Made by a program: the position numbers and the translations under genes. A stretch of 64,000 bases of DNA from Aphanomyces cochlioides (lineage: Eukaryota; Oomycota; Saprolegniomycetes; Saprolegniales; Verrucalvaceae): contig JAHQRK010000038.1 in assembly GCA_019828595.1 (NCBI GenBank), forward strand, positions 303,544-367,543. Direction: 5' to 3'. Below, one piece after another: positions 42,801 to 57,800 of the stretch (within the stretch, counting starts at the first letter, position 1; each line of letters starts with the position of its first letter). A model generated the notes under the pieces. It saw only the letters and a program-made list of their open reading frames with translations, did not search any database and was not told the DNA's origin.

Positions 42801-45800
42801 AAATGGCGCAACTATGCAGGAGTAATAACAGTTTAAGTGGAGAGCTCAAGTATATTTGACGCAGCTATTACCATGAGTAAAACGGCATGATTAGCTCAGA
42901 GCAGCACATGTACACTAGAAATCATCGCATTCTGGAGGTCGTTGTGCTCAATCAAGGTTCCAACGTAATATCCAGATGTCGTGGACATCAATCAAACGTG
43001 TTCGAAACCCGAAAATAACAGGTCGAAACATGAATAGAACACGTTTAACATGTTTTTGACGTGTTTGAAACAATAAAACGTTTTTGTTTTCATGTTTTAA
43101 ACAGTTAAACGTGTTTTTAAACCGTTTTGAACATGTCCGTAATAGAACTCAAAACCAAAAACGTTGTGTCTGAGAGATAACAAACTGATAGTCCTTATAT
43201 ATCAACAATTCTATACTATGCATCAGATATCAGAATATACCTCCGACATTTCAATGAAAGTGTCATTTATTTATTTGACACACATATCCATTGAAGACAT
43301 GTCTATTTCTCAAAAATGGGGAATATACATATGACAATTGGAAATTGCGAAACAAGGCATCTATGACTGAATAAGTGTATTATCACAAGCACATGTCATC
43401 TTCTGAGAAACACATCGAATATGAAGAATGGACTCCATCTATTCACGCATGCATGAAACCACTGGTTAAGCATCGATATAGGCGAGTGGTCTACAATGCG
43501 TAAGCCAACAAGTAGACATCACTATTCACATAATCGATTAAGATGTCTCGCGAAACAATCAATCGATGACCAATTTTCATGCAAGCATGCACCCATTGCG
43601 CATGGAGGATAGAAGTTTCTATAACGTTACCTCCGTCTTGGCTCGCTACCACTCTATGGCTGAAGACATGCTTCAAATGGCCAGTCTTCGTCGCCGTCGC
43701 TACCGAGAACGCCGTCAAGAGCGCCTCGACGCCGATCGCTTGGCCTTGAATGGCATGTTCGGTCAAAGTCAGAGCCAAGGGTTCTGATATATCCATTAGA
43801 ACTCTAAATCAAAAGCAGCGACAGATACGAAAACAATGGTATCGAGAAATGGCGCAACTATGCAGGAGTAATAACAGTTTAAGTGGAGAGCTCAAGTATA
43901 TTTGACGCAGCTATTACCATGAGTAAAACGGCATGATTAGCTCAGAGCAGCACATGTACACTAGAAATCATCGCATTCTGGAGGTCGTTGTGCTCAATCA
44001 AGGTTCCAACGTAATATCCAGATGTCGTGGACATCAATCAAACGTGTTCGAAACCCGAAAATAACAGGTCGAAACATGAATAGAACACGTTTAACATGTT
44101 TTTGACGTGTTTGAAACAATAAAACGTTTTTGTTTTCATGTTTTAAACAGTTAAACGTGTTTTTAAACCGTTTTGAACATGTCCGTAATAGAACTCAAAA
44201 CCAAAAACGTTGTGTCTGAGAGATAACAAACTGATAGTCCTTATATATCAACAATTCTATACTATGCATCAGATATCAGAATATACCTCCGACATTTCAA
44301 TGAAAGTGTCATTTATTTATTTGACACACATATCCATTGAAGACATGTCTATTTCTCAAAAATGGGGAATATACATATGACAATTGGAAATTGCGAAACA
44401 AGGCATCTATGACTGAATAAGTGTATTATCACAAGCACATGTCATCTTCTGAGAAACACATCGAATATGAAGAATGGACTCCATCTATTCACGCATGCAT
44501 GAAACCACTGGTTAAGCATCGATATAGGCGAGTGGTCTACAATGCGTAAGCCAACAAGTAGACATCACTATTCACATAATCGATTAAGATGTCTCGCGAA
44601 ACAATCAATCGATGACCAATTTTCATGCAAGCATGCACCCATTGCGCATGGAGGATAGAAGTTTCTATAACGTTACCTCCGTCTTGGCTCGCTACCACTC
44701 TATGGCTGAAGACATGCTTCAAATGGCCAGTCTTCGTCGCCGTCGCTACCGAGAACGCCGTCAAGAGCGCCTCGACGCCGATCGCTTGGCCTTGAATGGC
44801 ATGTTCGGTCAAAGTCAGAGCCAAGGGTTCTGATATATCCATTAGAACTCTAAATCAAAAGCAGCGACAGATACGAAAACAATGGTATCGAGAAATGGCG
44901 CAACTATGCAGGAGTAATAACAGTTTAAGTGGAGAGCTCAAGTATATTTGACGCAGCTATTACCATGAGTAAAACGGCATGATTAGCTCAGAGCAGCACA
45001 TGTACACTAGAAATCATCGCATTCTGGAGGTCGTTGTGCTCAATCAAGGTTCCAACGTAATATCCAGATGTCGTGGACATCAATCAAACGTGTTCGAAAC
45101 CCGAAAATAACAGGTCGAAACATGAATAGAACACGTTTAACATGTTTTTGACGTGTTTGAAACAATAAAACGTTTTTGTTTTCATGTTTTAAACAGTTAA
45201 ACGTGTTTTTAAACCGTTTTGAACATGTCCGTAATAGAACTCAAAACCAAAAACGTTGTGTCTGAGAGATAACAAACTGATAGTCCTTATATATCAACAA
45301 TTCTATACTATGCATCAGATATCAGAATATACCTCCGACATTTCAATGAAAGTGTCATTTATTTATTTGACACACATATCCATTGAAGACATGTCTATTT
45401 CTCAAAAATGGGGAATATACATATGACAATTGGAAATTGCGAAACAAGGCATCTATGACTGAATAAGTGTATTATCACAAGCACATGTCATCTTCTGAGA
45501 AACACATCGAATATGAAGAATGGACTCCATCTATTCACGCATGCATGAAACCACTGGTTAAGCATCGATATAGGCGAGTGGTCTACAATGCGTAAGCCAA
45601 CAAGTAGATATCACTATTCACATAATCGATTAAGATGTCTCGCGAAACAATCAATCGATGACCAATTTTCATGCAAGCATGCACCCATTGCGCATGGAGG
45701 ATAGAAGTTTCTATAACGTTACCTCCGTCTTGGCTCGCTACCACTCTATGGCTGAAGACATGCTTCAAATGGCCAGTCTTCGTCGCCGTCGCTACCGAGA

Positions 45801-48800
45801 ACGCCGTCAAGAGCGCCTCGACGCCGATCGCTTGGCCTTGAATGGCATGTTCGGTCAAAGTCAGAGCCAAGGGTTCTGATATATCCATTAGAACTCTAAA
45901 TCAAAAGCAGCGACAGATACGAAAACAATGGTATCGAGAAATGGCGCAACTATGCAGGAGTAATAACAGTTTAAGTGGAGAGCTCAAGTATATTTGACGC
46001 AGCTATTACCATGAGTAAAACGGCATGATTAGCTCAGAGCAGCACATGTACACTAGAAATCATCGCATTCTGGAGGTCGTTGTGCTCAATCAAGGTTCCA
46101 ACGTAATATCCAGATGTCGTGGACATCAATCAAACGTGTTCGAAACCCGAAAATAACAGGTCGAAACATGAATAGAACACGTTTAACATGTTTTTGACGT
46201 GTTTGAAACAATAAAACGTTTTTGTTTTCATGTTTTAAACAGTTAAACGTGTTTTTAAACCGTTTTGAACATGTCCGTAATAGAACTCAAAACCAAAAAC
46301 GTTGTGTCTGAGAGATAACAAACTGATAGTCCTTATATATCAACAATTCTATACTATGCATCAGATATCAGAATATACCTCCGACATTTCAATGAAAGTG
46401 TCATTTATTTATTTGACACACATATCCATTGAAGACATGTCTATTTCTCAAAAATGGGGAATATACATATGACAATTGGAAATTGCGAAACAAGGCATCT
46501 ATGACTGAATAAGTGTATTATCACAAGCACATGTCATCTTCTGAGAAACACATCGAATATGAAGAATGGACTCCATCTATTCACGCATGCATGAAACCAC
46601 TGGTTAAGCATCGATATAGGCGAGTGGTCTACAATGCGTAAGCCAACAAGTAGACATCACTATTCACATAATCGATTAAGATGTCTCGCGAAACAATCAA
46701 TCGATGACCAATTTTCATGCAAGCATGCACCCATTGCGCATGGAGGATAGAAGTTTCTATAACGTTACCTCCGTCTTGGCTCGCTACCACTCTATGGCTG
46801 AAGACATGCTTCAAATGGCCAGTCTTCGTCGCCGTCGCTACCGAGAACGCCGTCAAGAGCGCCTCGACGCCGATCGCTTGGCCTTGAATGGCATGTTCGG
46901 TCAAAGTCAGAGCCAAGGGTTCTGATATATCCATTAGAACTCTAAATCAAAAGCAGCGACAGATACGAAAACAATGGTATCGAGAAATGGCGCAACTATG
47001 CAGGAGTAATAACAGTTTAAGTGGAGAGCTCAAGTATATTTGACGCAGCTATTACCATGAGTAAAACGGCATGATTAGCTCAGAGCAGCACATGTACACT
47101 AGAAATCATCGCATTCTGGAGGTCGTTGTGCTCAATCAAGGTTCCAACGTAATATCCAGATGTCGTGGACATCAATCAAACGTGTTCGAAACCCGAAAAT
47201 AACAGGTCGAAACATGAATAGAACACGTTTAACATGTTTTTGACGTGTTTGAAACAATAAAACGTTTTTGTTTTCATGTTTTAAACAGTTAAACGTGTTT
47301 TTAAACCGTTTTGAACATGTCCGTAATAGAACTCAAAACCAAAAACGTTGTGTCTGAGAGATAACAAACTGATAGTCCTTATATATCAACAATTCTATAC
47401 TATGCATCAGATATCAGAATATACCTCCGACATTTCAATGAAAGTGTCATTTATTTATTTGACACACATATCCATTGAAGACATGTCTATTTCTCAAAAA
47501 TGGGGAATATACATATGACAATTGGAAATTGCGAAACAAGGCATCTATGACTGAATAAGTGTATTATCACAAGCACATGTCATCTTCTGAGAAACACATC
47601 GAATATGAAGAATGGACTCCATCTATTCACGCATGCATGAAACCACTGGTTAAGCATCGATATAGGCGAGTGGTCTACAATGCGTAAGCCAACAAGTAGA
47701 CATCACTATTCACATAATCGATTAAGATGTCTCGCGAAACAATCAATCGATGACCAATTTTCATGCAAGCATGCACCCATTGCGCATGGAGGATAGAAGT
47801 TTCTATAACGTTACCTCCGTCTTGGCTCGCTACCACTCTATGGCTGAAGACATGCTTCAAATGGCCAGTCTTCGTCGCCGTCGCTACCGAGAACGCCGTC
47901 AAGAGCGCCTCGACGCCGATCGCTTGGCCTTGAATGGCATGTTCGGTCAAAGTCAGAGCCAAGGGTTCTGATATATCCATTAGAACTCTAAATCAAAAGC
48001 AGCGACAGATACGAAAACAATGGTATCGAGAAATGGCGCAACTATGCAGGAGTAATAACAGTTTAAGTGGAGAGCTCAAGTATATTTGACGCAGCTATTA
48101 CCATGAGTAAAACGGCATGATTAGCTCAGAGCAGCACATGTACACTAGAAATCATCGCATTCTGGAGGTCGTTGTGCTCAATCAAGGTTCCAACGTAATA
48201 TCCAGATGTCGTGGACATCAATCAAACGTGTTCGAAACCCGAAAATAACAGGTCGAAACATGAATAGAACACGTTTAACATGTTTTTGACGTGTTTGAAA
48301 CAATAAAACGTTTTTGTTTTCATGTTTTAAACAGTTAAACGTGTTTTTAAACCGTTTTGAACATGTCCGTAATAGAACTCAAAACCAAAAACGTTGTGTC
48401 TGAGAGATAACAAACTGATAGTCCTTATATATCAACAATTCTATACTATGCATCAGATATCAGAATATACCTCCGACATTTCAATGAAAGTGTCATTTAT
48501 TTATTTGACACACATATCCATTGAAGACATGTCTATTTCTCAAAAATGGGGAATATACATATGACAATTGGAAATTGCGAAACAAGGCATCTATGACTGA
48601 ATAAGTGTATTATCACAAGCACATGTCATCTTCTGAGAAACACATCGAATATGAAGAATGGACTCCATCTATTCACGCATGCATGAAACCACTGGTTAAG
48701 CATCGATATAGGCGAGTGGTCTACAATGCGTAAGCCAACAAGTAGATATCACTATTCACATAATCGATTAAGATGTCTCGCGAAACAATCAATCGATGAC

Positions 48801-51800
48801 CAATTTTCATGCAAGCATGCACCCATTGCGCATGGAGGATAGAAGTTTCTATAACGTTACCTCCGTCTTGGCTCGCTACCACTCTATGGCTGAAGACATG
48901 CTTCAAATGGCCAGTCTTCGTCGCCGTCGCTACCGAGAACGCCGTCAAGAGCGCCTCGACGCCGATCGCTTGGCCTTGAATGGCATGTTCGGTCAAAGTC
49001 AGAGCCAAGGGTTCTGATATATCCATTAGAACTCTAAATCAAAAGCAGCGACAGATACGAAAACAATGGTATCGAGAAATGGCGCAACTATGCAGGAGTA
49101 ATAACAGTTTAAGTGGAGAGCTCAAGTATATTTGACGCAGCTATTACCATGAGTAAAACGGCATGATTAGCTCAGAGCAGCACATGTACACTAGAAATCA
49201 TCGCATTCTGGAGGTCGTTGTGCTCAATCAAGGTTCCAACGTAATATCCAGATGTCGTGGACATCAATCAAACGTGTTCGAAACCCGAAAATAACAGGTC
49301 GAAACATGAATAGAACACGTTTAACATGTTTTTGACGTGTTTGAAACAATAAAACGTTTTTGTTTTCATGTTTTAAACAGTTAAACGTGTTTTTAAACCG
49401 TTTTGAACATGTCCGTAATAGAACTCAAAACCAAAAACGTTGTGTCTGAGAGATAACAAACTGATAGTCCTTATATATCAACAATTCTATACTATGCATC
49501 AGATATCAGAATATACCTCCGACATTTCAATGAAAGTGTCATTTATTTATTTGACACACATATCCATTGAAGACATGTCTATTTCTCAAAAATGGGGAAT
49601 ATACATATGACAATTGGAAATTGCGAAACAAGGCATCTATGACTGAATAAGTGTATTATCACAAGCACATGTCATCTTCTGAGAAACACATCGAATATGA
49701 AGAATGGACTCCATCTATTCACGCATGCATGAAACCACTGGTTAAGCATCGATATAGGCGAGTGGTCTACAATGCGTAAGCCAACAAGTAGACATCACTA
49801 TTCACATAATCGATTAAGATGTCTCGCGAAACAATCAATCGATGACCAATTTTCATGCAAGCATGCACCCATTGCGCATGGAGGATAGAAGTTTCTATAA
49901 CGTTACCTCCGTCTTGGCTCGCTACCACTCTATGGCTGAAGACATGCTTCAAATGGCCAGTCTTCGTCGCCGTCGCTACCGAGAACGCCGTCAAGAGCGC
50001 CTCGACGCCGATCGCTTGGCCTTGAATGGCATGTTCGGTCAAAGTCAGAGCCAAGGGTTCTGATATATCCATTAGAACTCTAAATCAAAAGCAGCGACAG
50101 ATACGAAAACAATGGTATCGAGAAATGGCGCAACTATGCAGGAGTAATAACAGTTTAAGTGGAGAGCTCAAGTATATTTGACGCAGCTATTACCATGAGT
50201 AAAACGGCATGATTAGCTCAGAGCAGCACATGTACACTAGAAATCATCGCATTCTGGAGGTCGTTGTGCTCAATCAAGGTTCCAACGTAATATCCAGATG
50301 TCGTGGACATCAATCAAACGTGTTCGAAACCCGAAAATAACAGGTCGAAACATGAATAGAACACGTTTAACATGTTTTTGACGTGTTTGAAACAATAAAA
50401 CGTTTTTGTTTTCATGTTTTAAACAGTTAAACGTGTTTTTAAACCGTTTTGAACATGTCCGTAATAGAACTCAAAACCAAAAACGTTGTGTCTGAGAGAT
50501 AACAAACTGATAGTCCTTATATATCAACAATTCTATACTATGCATCAGATATCAGAATATACCTCCGACATTTCAATGAAAGTGTCATTTATTTATTTGA
50601 CACACATATCCATTGAAGACATGTCTATTTCTCAAAAATGGGGAATATACATATGACAATTGGAAATTGCGAAACAAGGCATCTATGACTGAATAAGTGT
50701 ATTATCACAAGCACATGTCATCTTCTGAGAAACACATCGAATATGAAGAATGGACTCCATCTATTCACGCATGCATGAAACCACTGGTTAAGCATCGATA
50801 TAGGCGAGTGGTCTACAATGCGTAAGCCAACAAGTAGACATCACTATTCACATAATCGATTAAGATGTCTCGCGAAACAATCAATCGATGACCAATTTTC
50901 ATGCAAGCATGCACCCATTGCGCATGGAGGATAGAAGTTTCTATAACGTTACCTCCGTCTTGGCTCGCTACCACTCTATGGCTGAAGACATGCTTCAAAT
51001 GGCCAGTCTTCGTCGCCGTCGCTACCGAGAACGCCGTCAAGAGCGCCTCGACGCCGATCGCTTGGCCTTGAATGGCATGTTCGGTCAAAGTCAGAGCCAA
51101 GGGTTCTGATATATCCATTAGAACTCTAAATCAAAAGCAGCGACAGATACGAAAACAATGGTATCGAGAAATGGCGCAACTATGCAGGAGTAATAACAGT
51201 TTAAGTGGAGAGCTCAAGTATATTTGACGCAGCTATTACCATGAGTAAAACGGCATGATTAGCTCAGAGCAGCACATGTACACTAGAAATCATCGCATTC
51301 TGGAGGTCGTTGTGCTCAATCAAGGTTCCAACGTAATATCCAGATGTCGTGGACATCAATCAAACGTGTTCGAAACCCGAAAATAACAGGTCGAAACATG
51401 AATAGAACACGTTTAACATGTTTTTGACGTGTTTGAAACAATAAAACGTTTTTGTTTTCATGTTTTAAACAGTTAAACGTGTTTTTAAACCGTTTTGAAC
51501 ATGTCCGTAATAGAACTCAAAACCAAAAACGTTGTGTCTGAGAGATAACAAACTGATAGTCCTTATATATCAACAATTCTATACTATGCATCAGATATCA
51601 GAATATACCTCCGACATTTCAATGAAAGTGTCATTTATTTATTTGACACACATATCCATTGAAGACATGTCTATTTCTCAAAAATGGGGAATATACATAT
51701 GACAATTGGAAATTGCGAAACAAGGCATCTATGACTGAATAAGTGTATTATCACAAGCACATGTCATCTTCTGAGAAACACATCGAATATGAAGAATGGA

Positions 51801-54800
51801 CTCCATCTATTCACGCATGCATGAAACCACTGGTTAAGCATCGATATAGGCGAGTGGTCTACAATGCGTAAGCCAACAAGTAGACATCACTATTCACATA
51901 ATCGATTAAGATGTCTCGCGAAACAATCAATCGATGACCAATTTTCATGCAAGCATGCACCCATTGCGCATGGAGGATAGAAGTTTCTATAACGTTACCT
52001 CCGTCTTGGCTCGCTACCACTCTATGGCTGAAGACATGCTTCAAATGGCCAGTCTTCGTCGCCGTCGCTACCGAGAACGCCGTCAAGAGCGCCTCGACGC
52101 CGATCGCTTGGCCTTGAATGGCATGTTCGGTCAAAGTCAGAGCCAAGGGTTCTGATATATCCATTAGAACTCTAAATCAAAAGCAGCGACAGATACGAAA
52201 ACAATGGTATCGAGAAATGGCGCAACTATGCAGGAGTAATAACAGTTTAAGTGGAGAGCTCAAGTATATTTGACGCAGCTATTACCATGAGTAAAACGGC
52301 ATGATTAGCTCAGAGCAGCACATGTACACTAGAAATCATCGCATTCTGGAGGTCGTTGTGCTCAATCAAGGTTCCAACGTAATATCCAGATGTCGTGGAC
52401 ATCAATCAAACGTGTTCGAAACCCGAAAATAACAGGTCGAAACATGAATAGAACACGTTTAACATGTTTTTGACGTGTTTGAAACAATAAAACGTTTTTG
52501 TTTTCATGTTTTAAACAGTTAAACGTGTTTTTAAACCGTTTTGAACATGTCCGTAATAGAACTCAAAACCAAAAACGTTGTGTCTGAGAGATAACAAACT
52601 GATAGTCCTTATATATCAACAATTCTATACTATGCATCAGATATCAGAATATACCTCCGACATTTCAATGAAAGTGTCATTTATTTATTTGACACACATA
52701 TCCATTGAAGACATGTCTATTTCTCAAAAATGGGGAATATACATATGACAATTGGAAATTGCGAAACAAGGCATCTATGACTGAATAAGTGTATTATCAC
52801 AAGCACATGTCATCTTCTGAGAAACACATCGAATATGAAGAATGGACTCCATCTATTCACGCATGCATGAAACCACTGGTTAAGCATCGATATAGGCGAG
52901 TGGTCTACAATGCGTAAGCCAACAAGTAGACATCACTATTCACATAATCGATTAAGATGTCTCGCGAAACAATCAATCGATGACCAATTTTCATGCAAGC
53001 ATGCACCCATTGCGCATGGAGGATAGAAGTTTCTATAACGTTACCTCCGTCTTGGCTCGCTACCACTCTATGGCTGAAGACATGCTTCAAATGGCCAGTC
53101 TTCGTCGCCGTCGCTACCGAGAACGCCGTCAAGAGCGCCTCGACGCCGATCGCTTGGCCTTGAATGGCATGTTCGGTCAAAGTCAGAGCCAAGGGTTCTG
53201 ATATATCCATTAGAACTCTAAATCAAAAGCAGCGACAGATACGAAAACAATGGTATCGAGAAATGGCGCAACTATGCAGGAGTAATAACAGTTTAAGTGG
53301 AGAGCTCAAGTATATTTGACGCAGCTATTACCATGAGTAAAACGGCATGATTAGCTCAGAGCAGCACATGTACACTAGAAATCATCGCATTCTGGAGGTC
53401 GTTGTGCTCAATCAAGGTTCCAACGTAATATCCAGATGTCGTGGACATCAATCAAACGTGTTCGAAACCCGAAAATAACAGGTCGAAACATGAATAGAAC
53501 ACGTTTAACATGTTTTTGACGTGTTTGAAACAATAAAACGTTTTTGTTTTCATGTTTTAAACAGTTAAACGTGTTTTTAAACCGTTTTGAACATGTCCGT
53601 AATAGAACTCAAAACCAAAAACGTTGTGTCTGAGAGATAACAAACTGATAGTCCTTATATATCAACAATTCTATACTATGCATCAGATATCAGAATATAC
53701 CTCCGACATTTCAATGAAAGTGTCATTTATTTATTTGACACACATATCCATTGAAGACATGTCTATTTCTCAAAAATGGGGAATATACATATGACAATTG
53801 GAAATTGCGAAACAAGGCATCTATGACTGAATAAGTGTATTATCACAAGCACATGTCATCTTCTGAGAAACACATCGAATATGAAGAATGGACTCCATCT
53901 ATTCACGCATGCATGAAACCACTGGTTAAGCATCGATATAGGCGAGTGGTCTACAATGCGTAAGCCAACAAGTAGACATCACTATTCACATAATCGATTA
54001 AGATGTCTCGCGAAACAATCAATCGATGACCAATTTTCATGCAAGCATGCACCCATTGCGCATGGAGGATAGAAGTTTCTATAACGTTACCTCCGTCTTG
54101 GCTCGCTACCACTCTATGGCTGAAGACATGCTTCAAATGGCCAGTCTTCGTCGCCGTCGCTACCGAGAACGCCGTCAAGAGCGCCTCGACGCCGATCGCT
54201 TGGCCTTGAATGGCATGTTCGGTCAAAGTCAGAGCCAAGGGTTCTGATATATCCATTAGAACTCTAAATCAAAAGCAGCGACAGATACGAAAACAATGGT
54301 ATCGAGAAATGGCGCAACTATGCAGGAGTAATAACAGTTTAAGTGGAGAGCTCAAGTATATTTGACGCAGCTATTACCATGAGTAAAACGGCATGATTAG
54401 CTCAGAGCAGCACATGTACACTAGAAATCATCGCATTCTGGAGGTCGTTGTGCTCAATCAAGGTTCCAACGTAATATCCAGATGTCGTGGACATCAATCA
54501 AACGTGTTCGAAACCCGAAAATAACAGGTCGAAACATGAATAGAACACGTTTAACATGTTTTTGACGTGTTTGAAACAATAAAACGTTTTTGTTTTCATG
54601 TTTTAAACAGTTAAACGTGTTTTTAAACCGTTTTGAACATGTCCGTAATAGAACTCAAAACCAAAAACGTTGTGTCTGAGAGATAACAAACTGATAGTCC
54701 TTATATATCAACAATTCTATACTATGCATCAGATATCAGAATATACCTCCGACATTTCAATGAAAGTGTCATTTATTTATTTGACACACATATCCATTGA

Positions 54801-57800
54801 AGACATGTCTATTTCTCAAAAATGGGGAATATACATATGACAATTGGAAATTGCGAAACAAGGCATCTATGACTGAATAAGTGTATTATCACAAGCACAT
54901 GTCATCTTCTGAGAAACACATCGAATATGAAGAATGGACTCCATCTATTCACGCATGCATGAAACCACTGGTTAAGCATCGATATAGGCGAGTGGTCTAC
55001 AATGCGTAAGCCAACAAGTAGACATCACTATTCACATAATCGATTAAGATGTCTCGCGAAACAATCAATCGATGACCAATTTTCATGCAAGCATGCACCC
55101 ATTGCGCATGGAGGATAGAAGTTTCTATAACGTTACCTCCGTCTTGGCTCGCTACCACTCTATGGCTGAAGACATGCTTCAAATGGCCAGTCTTCGTCGC
55201 CGTCGCTACCGAGAACGCCGTCAAGAGCGCCTCGACGCCGATCGCTTGGCCTTGAATGGCATGTTCGGTCAAAGTCAGAGCCAAGGGTTCTGATATATCC
55301 ATTAGAACTCTAAATCAAAAGCAGCGACAGATACGAAAACAATGGTATCGAGAAATGGCGCAACTATGCAGGAGTAATAACAGTTTAAGTGGAGAGCTCA
55401 AGTATATTTGACGCAGCTATTACCATGAGTAAAACGGCATGATTAGCTCAGAGCAGCACATGTACACTAGAAATCATCGCATTCTGGAGGTCGTTGTGCT
55501 CAATCAAGGTTCCAACGTAATATCCAGATGTCGTGGACATCAATCAAACGTGTTCGAAACCCGAAAATAACAGGTCGAAACATGAATAGAACACGTTTAA
55601 CATGTTTTTGACGTGTTTGAAACAATAAAACGTTTTTGTTTTCATGTTTTAAACAGTTAAACGTGTTTTTAAACCGTTTTGAACATGTCCGTAATAGAAC
55701 TCAAAACCAAAAACGTTGTGTCTGAGAGATAACAAACTGATAGTCCTTATATATCAACAATTCTATACTATGCATCAGATATCAGAATATACCTCCGACA
55801 TTTCAATGAAAGTGTCATTTATTTATTTGACACACATATCCATTGAAGACATGTCTATTTCTCAAAAATGGGGAATATACATATGACAATTGGAAATTGC
55901 GAAACAAGGCATCTATGACTGAATAAGTGTATTATCACAAGCACATGTCATCTTCTGAGAAACACATCGAATATGAAGAATGGACTCCATCTATTCACGC
56001 ATGCATGAAACCACTGGTTAAGCATCGATATAGGCGAGTGGTCTACAATGCGTAAGCCAACAAGTAGACATCACTATTCACATAATCGATTAAGATGTCT
56101 CGCGAAACAATCAATCGATGACCAATTTTCATGCAAGCATGCACCCATTGCGCATGGAGGATAGAAGTTTCTATAACGTTACCTCCGTCTTGGCTCGCTA
56201 CCACTCTATGGCTGAAGACATGCTTCAAATGGCCAGTCTTCGTCGCCGTCGCTACCGAGAACGCCGTCAAGAGCGCCTCGACGCCGATCGCTTGGCCTTG
56301 AATGGCATGTTCGGTCAAAGTCAGAGCCAAGGGTTCTGATATATCCATTAGAACTCTAAATCAAAAGCAGCGACAGATACGAAAACAATGGTATCGAGAA
56401 ATGGCGCAACTATGCAGGAGTAATAACAGTTTAAGTGGAGAGCTCAAGTATATTTGACGCAGCTATTACCATGAGTAAAACGGCATGATTAGCTCAGAGC
56501 AGCACATGTACACTAGAAATCATCGCATTCTGGAGGTCGTTGTGCTCAATCAAGGTTCCAACGTAATATCCAGATGTCGTGGACATCAATCAAACGTGTT
56601 CGAAACCCGAAAATAACAGGTCGAAACATGAATAGAACACGTTTAACATGTTTTTGACGTGTTTGAAACAATAAAACGTTTTTGTTTTCATGTTTTAAAC
56701 AGTTAAACGTGTTTTTAAACCGTTTTGAACATGTCCGTAATAGAACTCAAAACCAAAAACGTTGTGTCTGAGAGATAACAAACTGATAGTCCTTATATAT
56801 CAACAATTCTATACTATGCATCAGATATCAGAATATACCTCCGACATTTCAATGAAAGTGTCATTTATTTATTTGACACACATATCCATTGAAGACATGT
56901 CTATTTCTCAAAAATGGGGAATATACATATGACAATTGGAAATTGCGAAACAAGGCATCTATGACTGAATAAGTGTATTATCACAAGCACATGTCATCTT
57001 CTGAGAAACACATCGAATATGAAGAATGGACTCCATCTATTCACGCATGCATGAAACCACTGGTTAAGCATCGATATAGGCGAGTGGTCTACAATGCGTA
57101 AGCCAACAAGTAGACATCACTATTCACATAATCGATTAAGATGTCTCGCGAAACAAACAATCGATGACCAATTTTCATGCAAGCATGCACCCATTGCGCA
57201 TGGAGGATAGAAGTTTCTATAACGTTACCTCCGTCTTGGCTCGCTACCACTCTATGGCTGAAGACATGCTTCAAATGGCCAGTCTTCGTCGCCGTCGCTA
57301 CCGAGAACGCCGTCAAGAGCGCCTCGACGCCGATCGCTTGGCCTTGAATGGCATGTTCGGTCAAAGTCAGAGCCAAGGGTTCTGATATATCCATTAGAAC
57401 TCTAAATCAAAAGCAGCGACAGATACGAAAACAATGGTATCGAGAAATGGCGCAACTATGCAGGAGTAATAACAGTTTAAGTGGAGAGCTCAAGTATATT
57501 TGACGCAGCTATTACCATGAGTAAAACGGCATGATTAGCTCAGAGCAGCACATGTACACTAGAAATCATCGCATTCTGGAGGTCGTTGTGCTCAATCAAG
57601 GTTCCAACGTAATATCCAGATGTCGTGGACATCAATCAAACGTGTTCGAAACCCGAAAATAACAGGTCGAAACATGAATAGAACACGTTTAACATGTTTT
57701 TGACGTGTTTGAAACAATAAAACGTTTTTGTTTTCATGTTTTAAACAGTTAAACGTGTTTTTAAACCGTTTTGAACATGTCCGTAATAGAACTCAAAACC

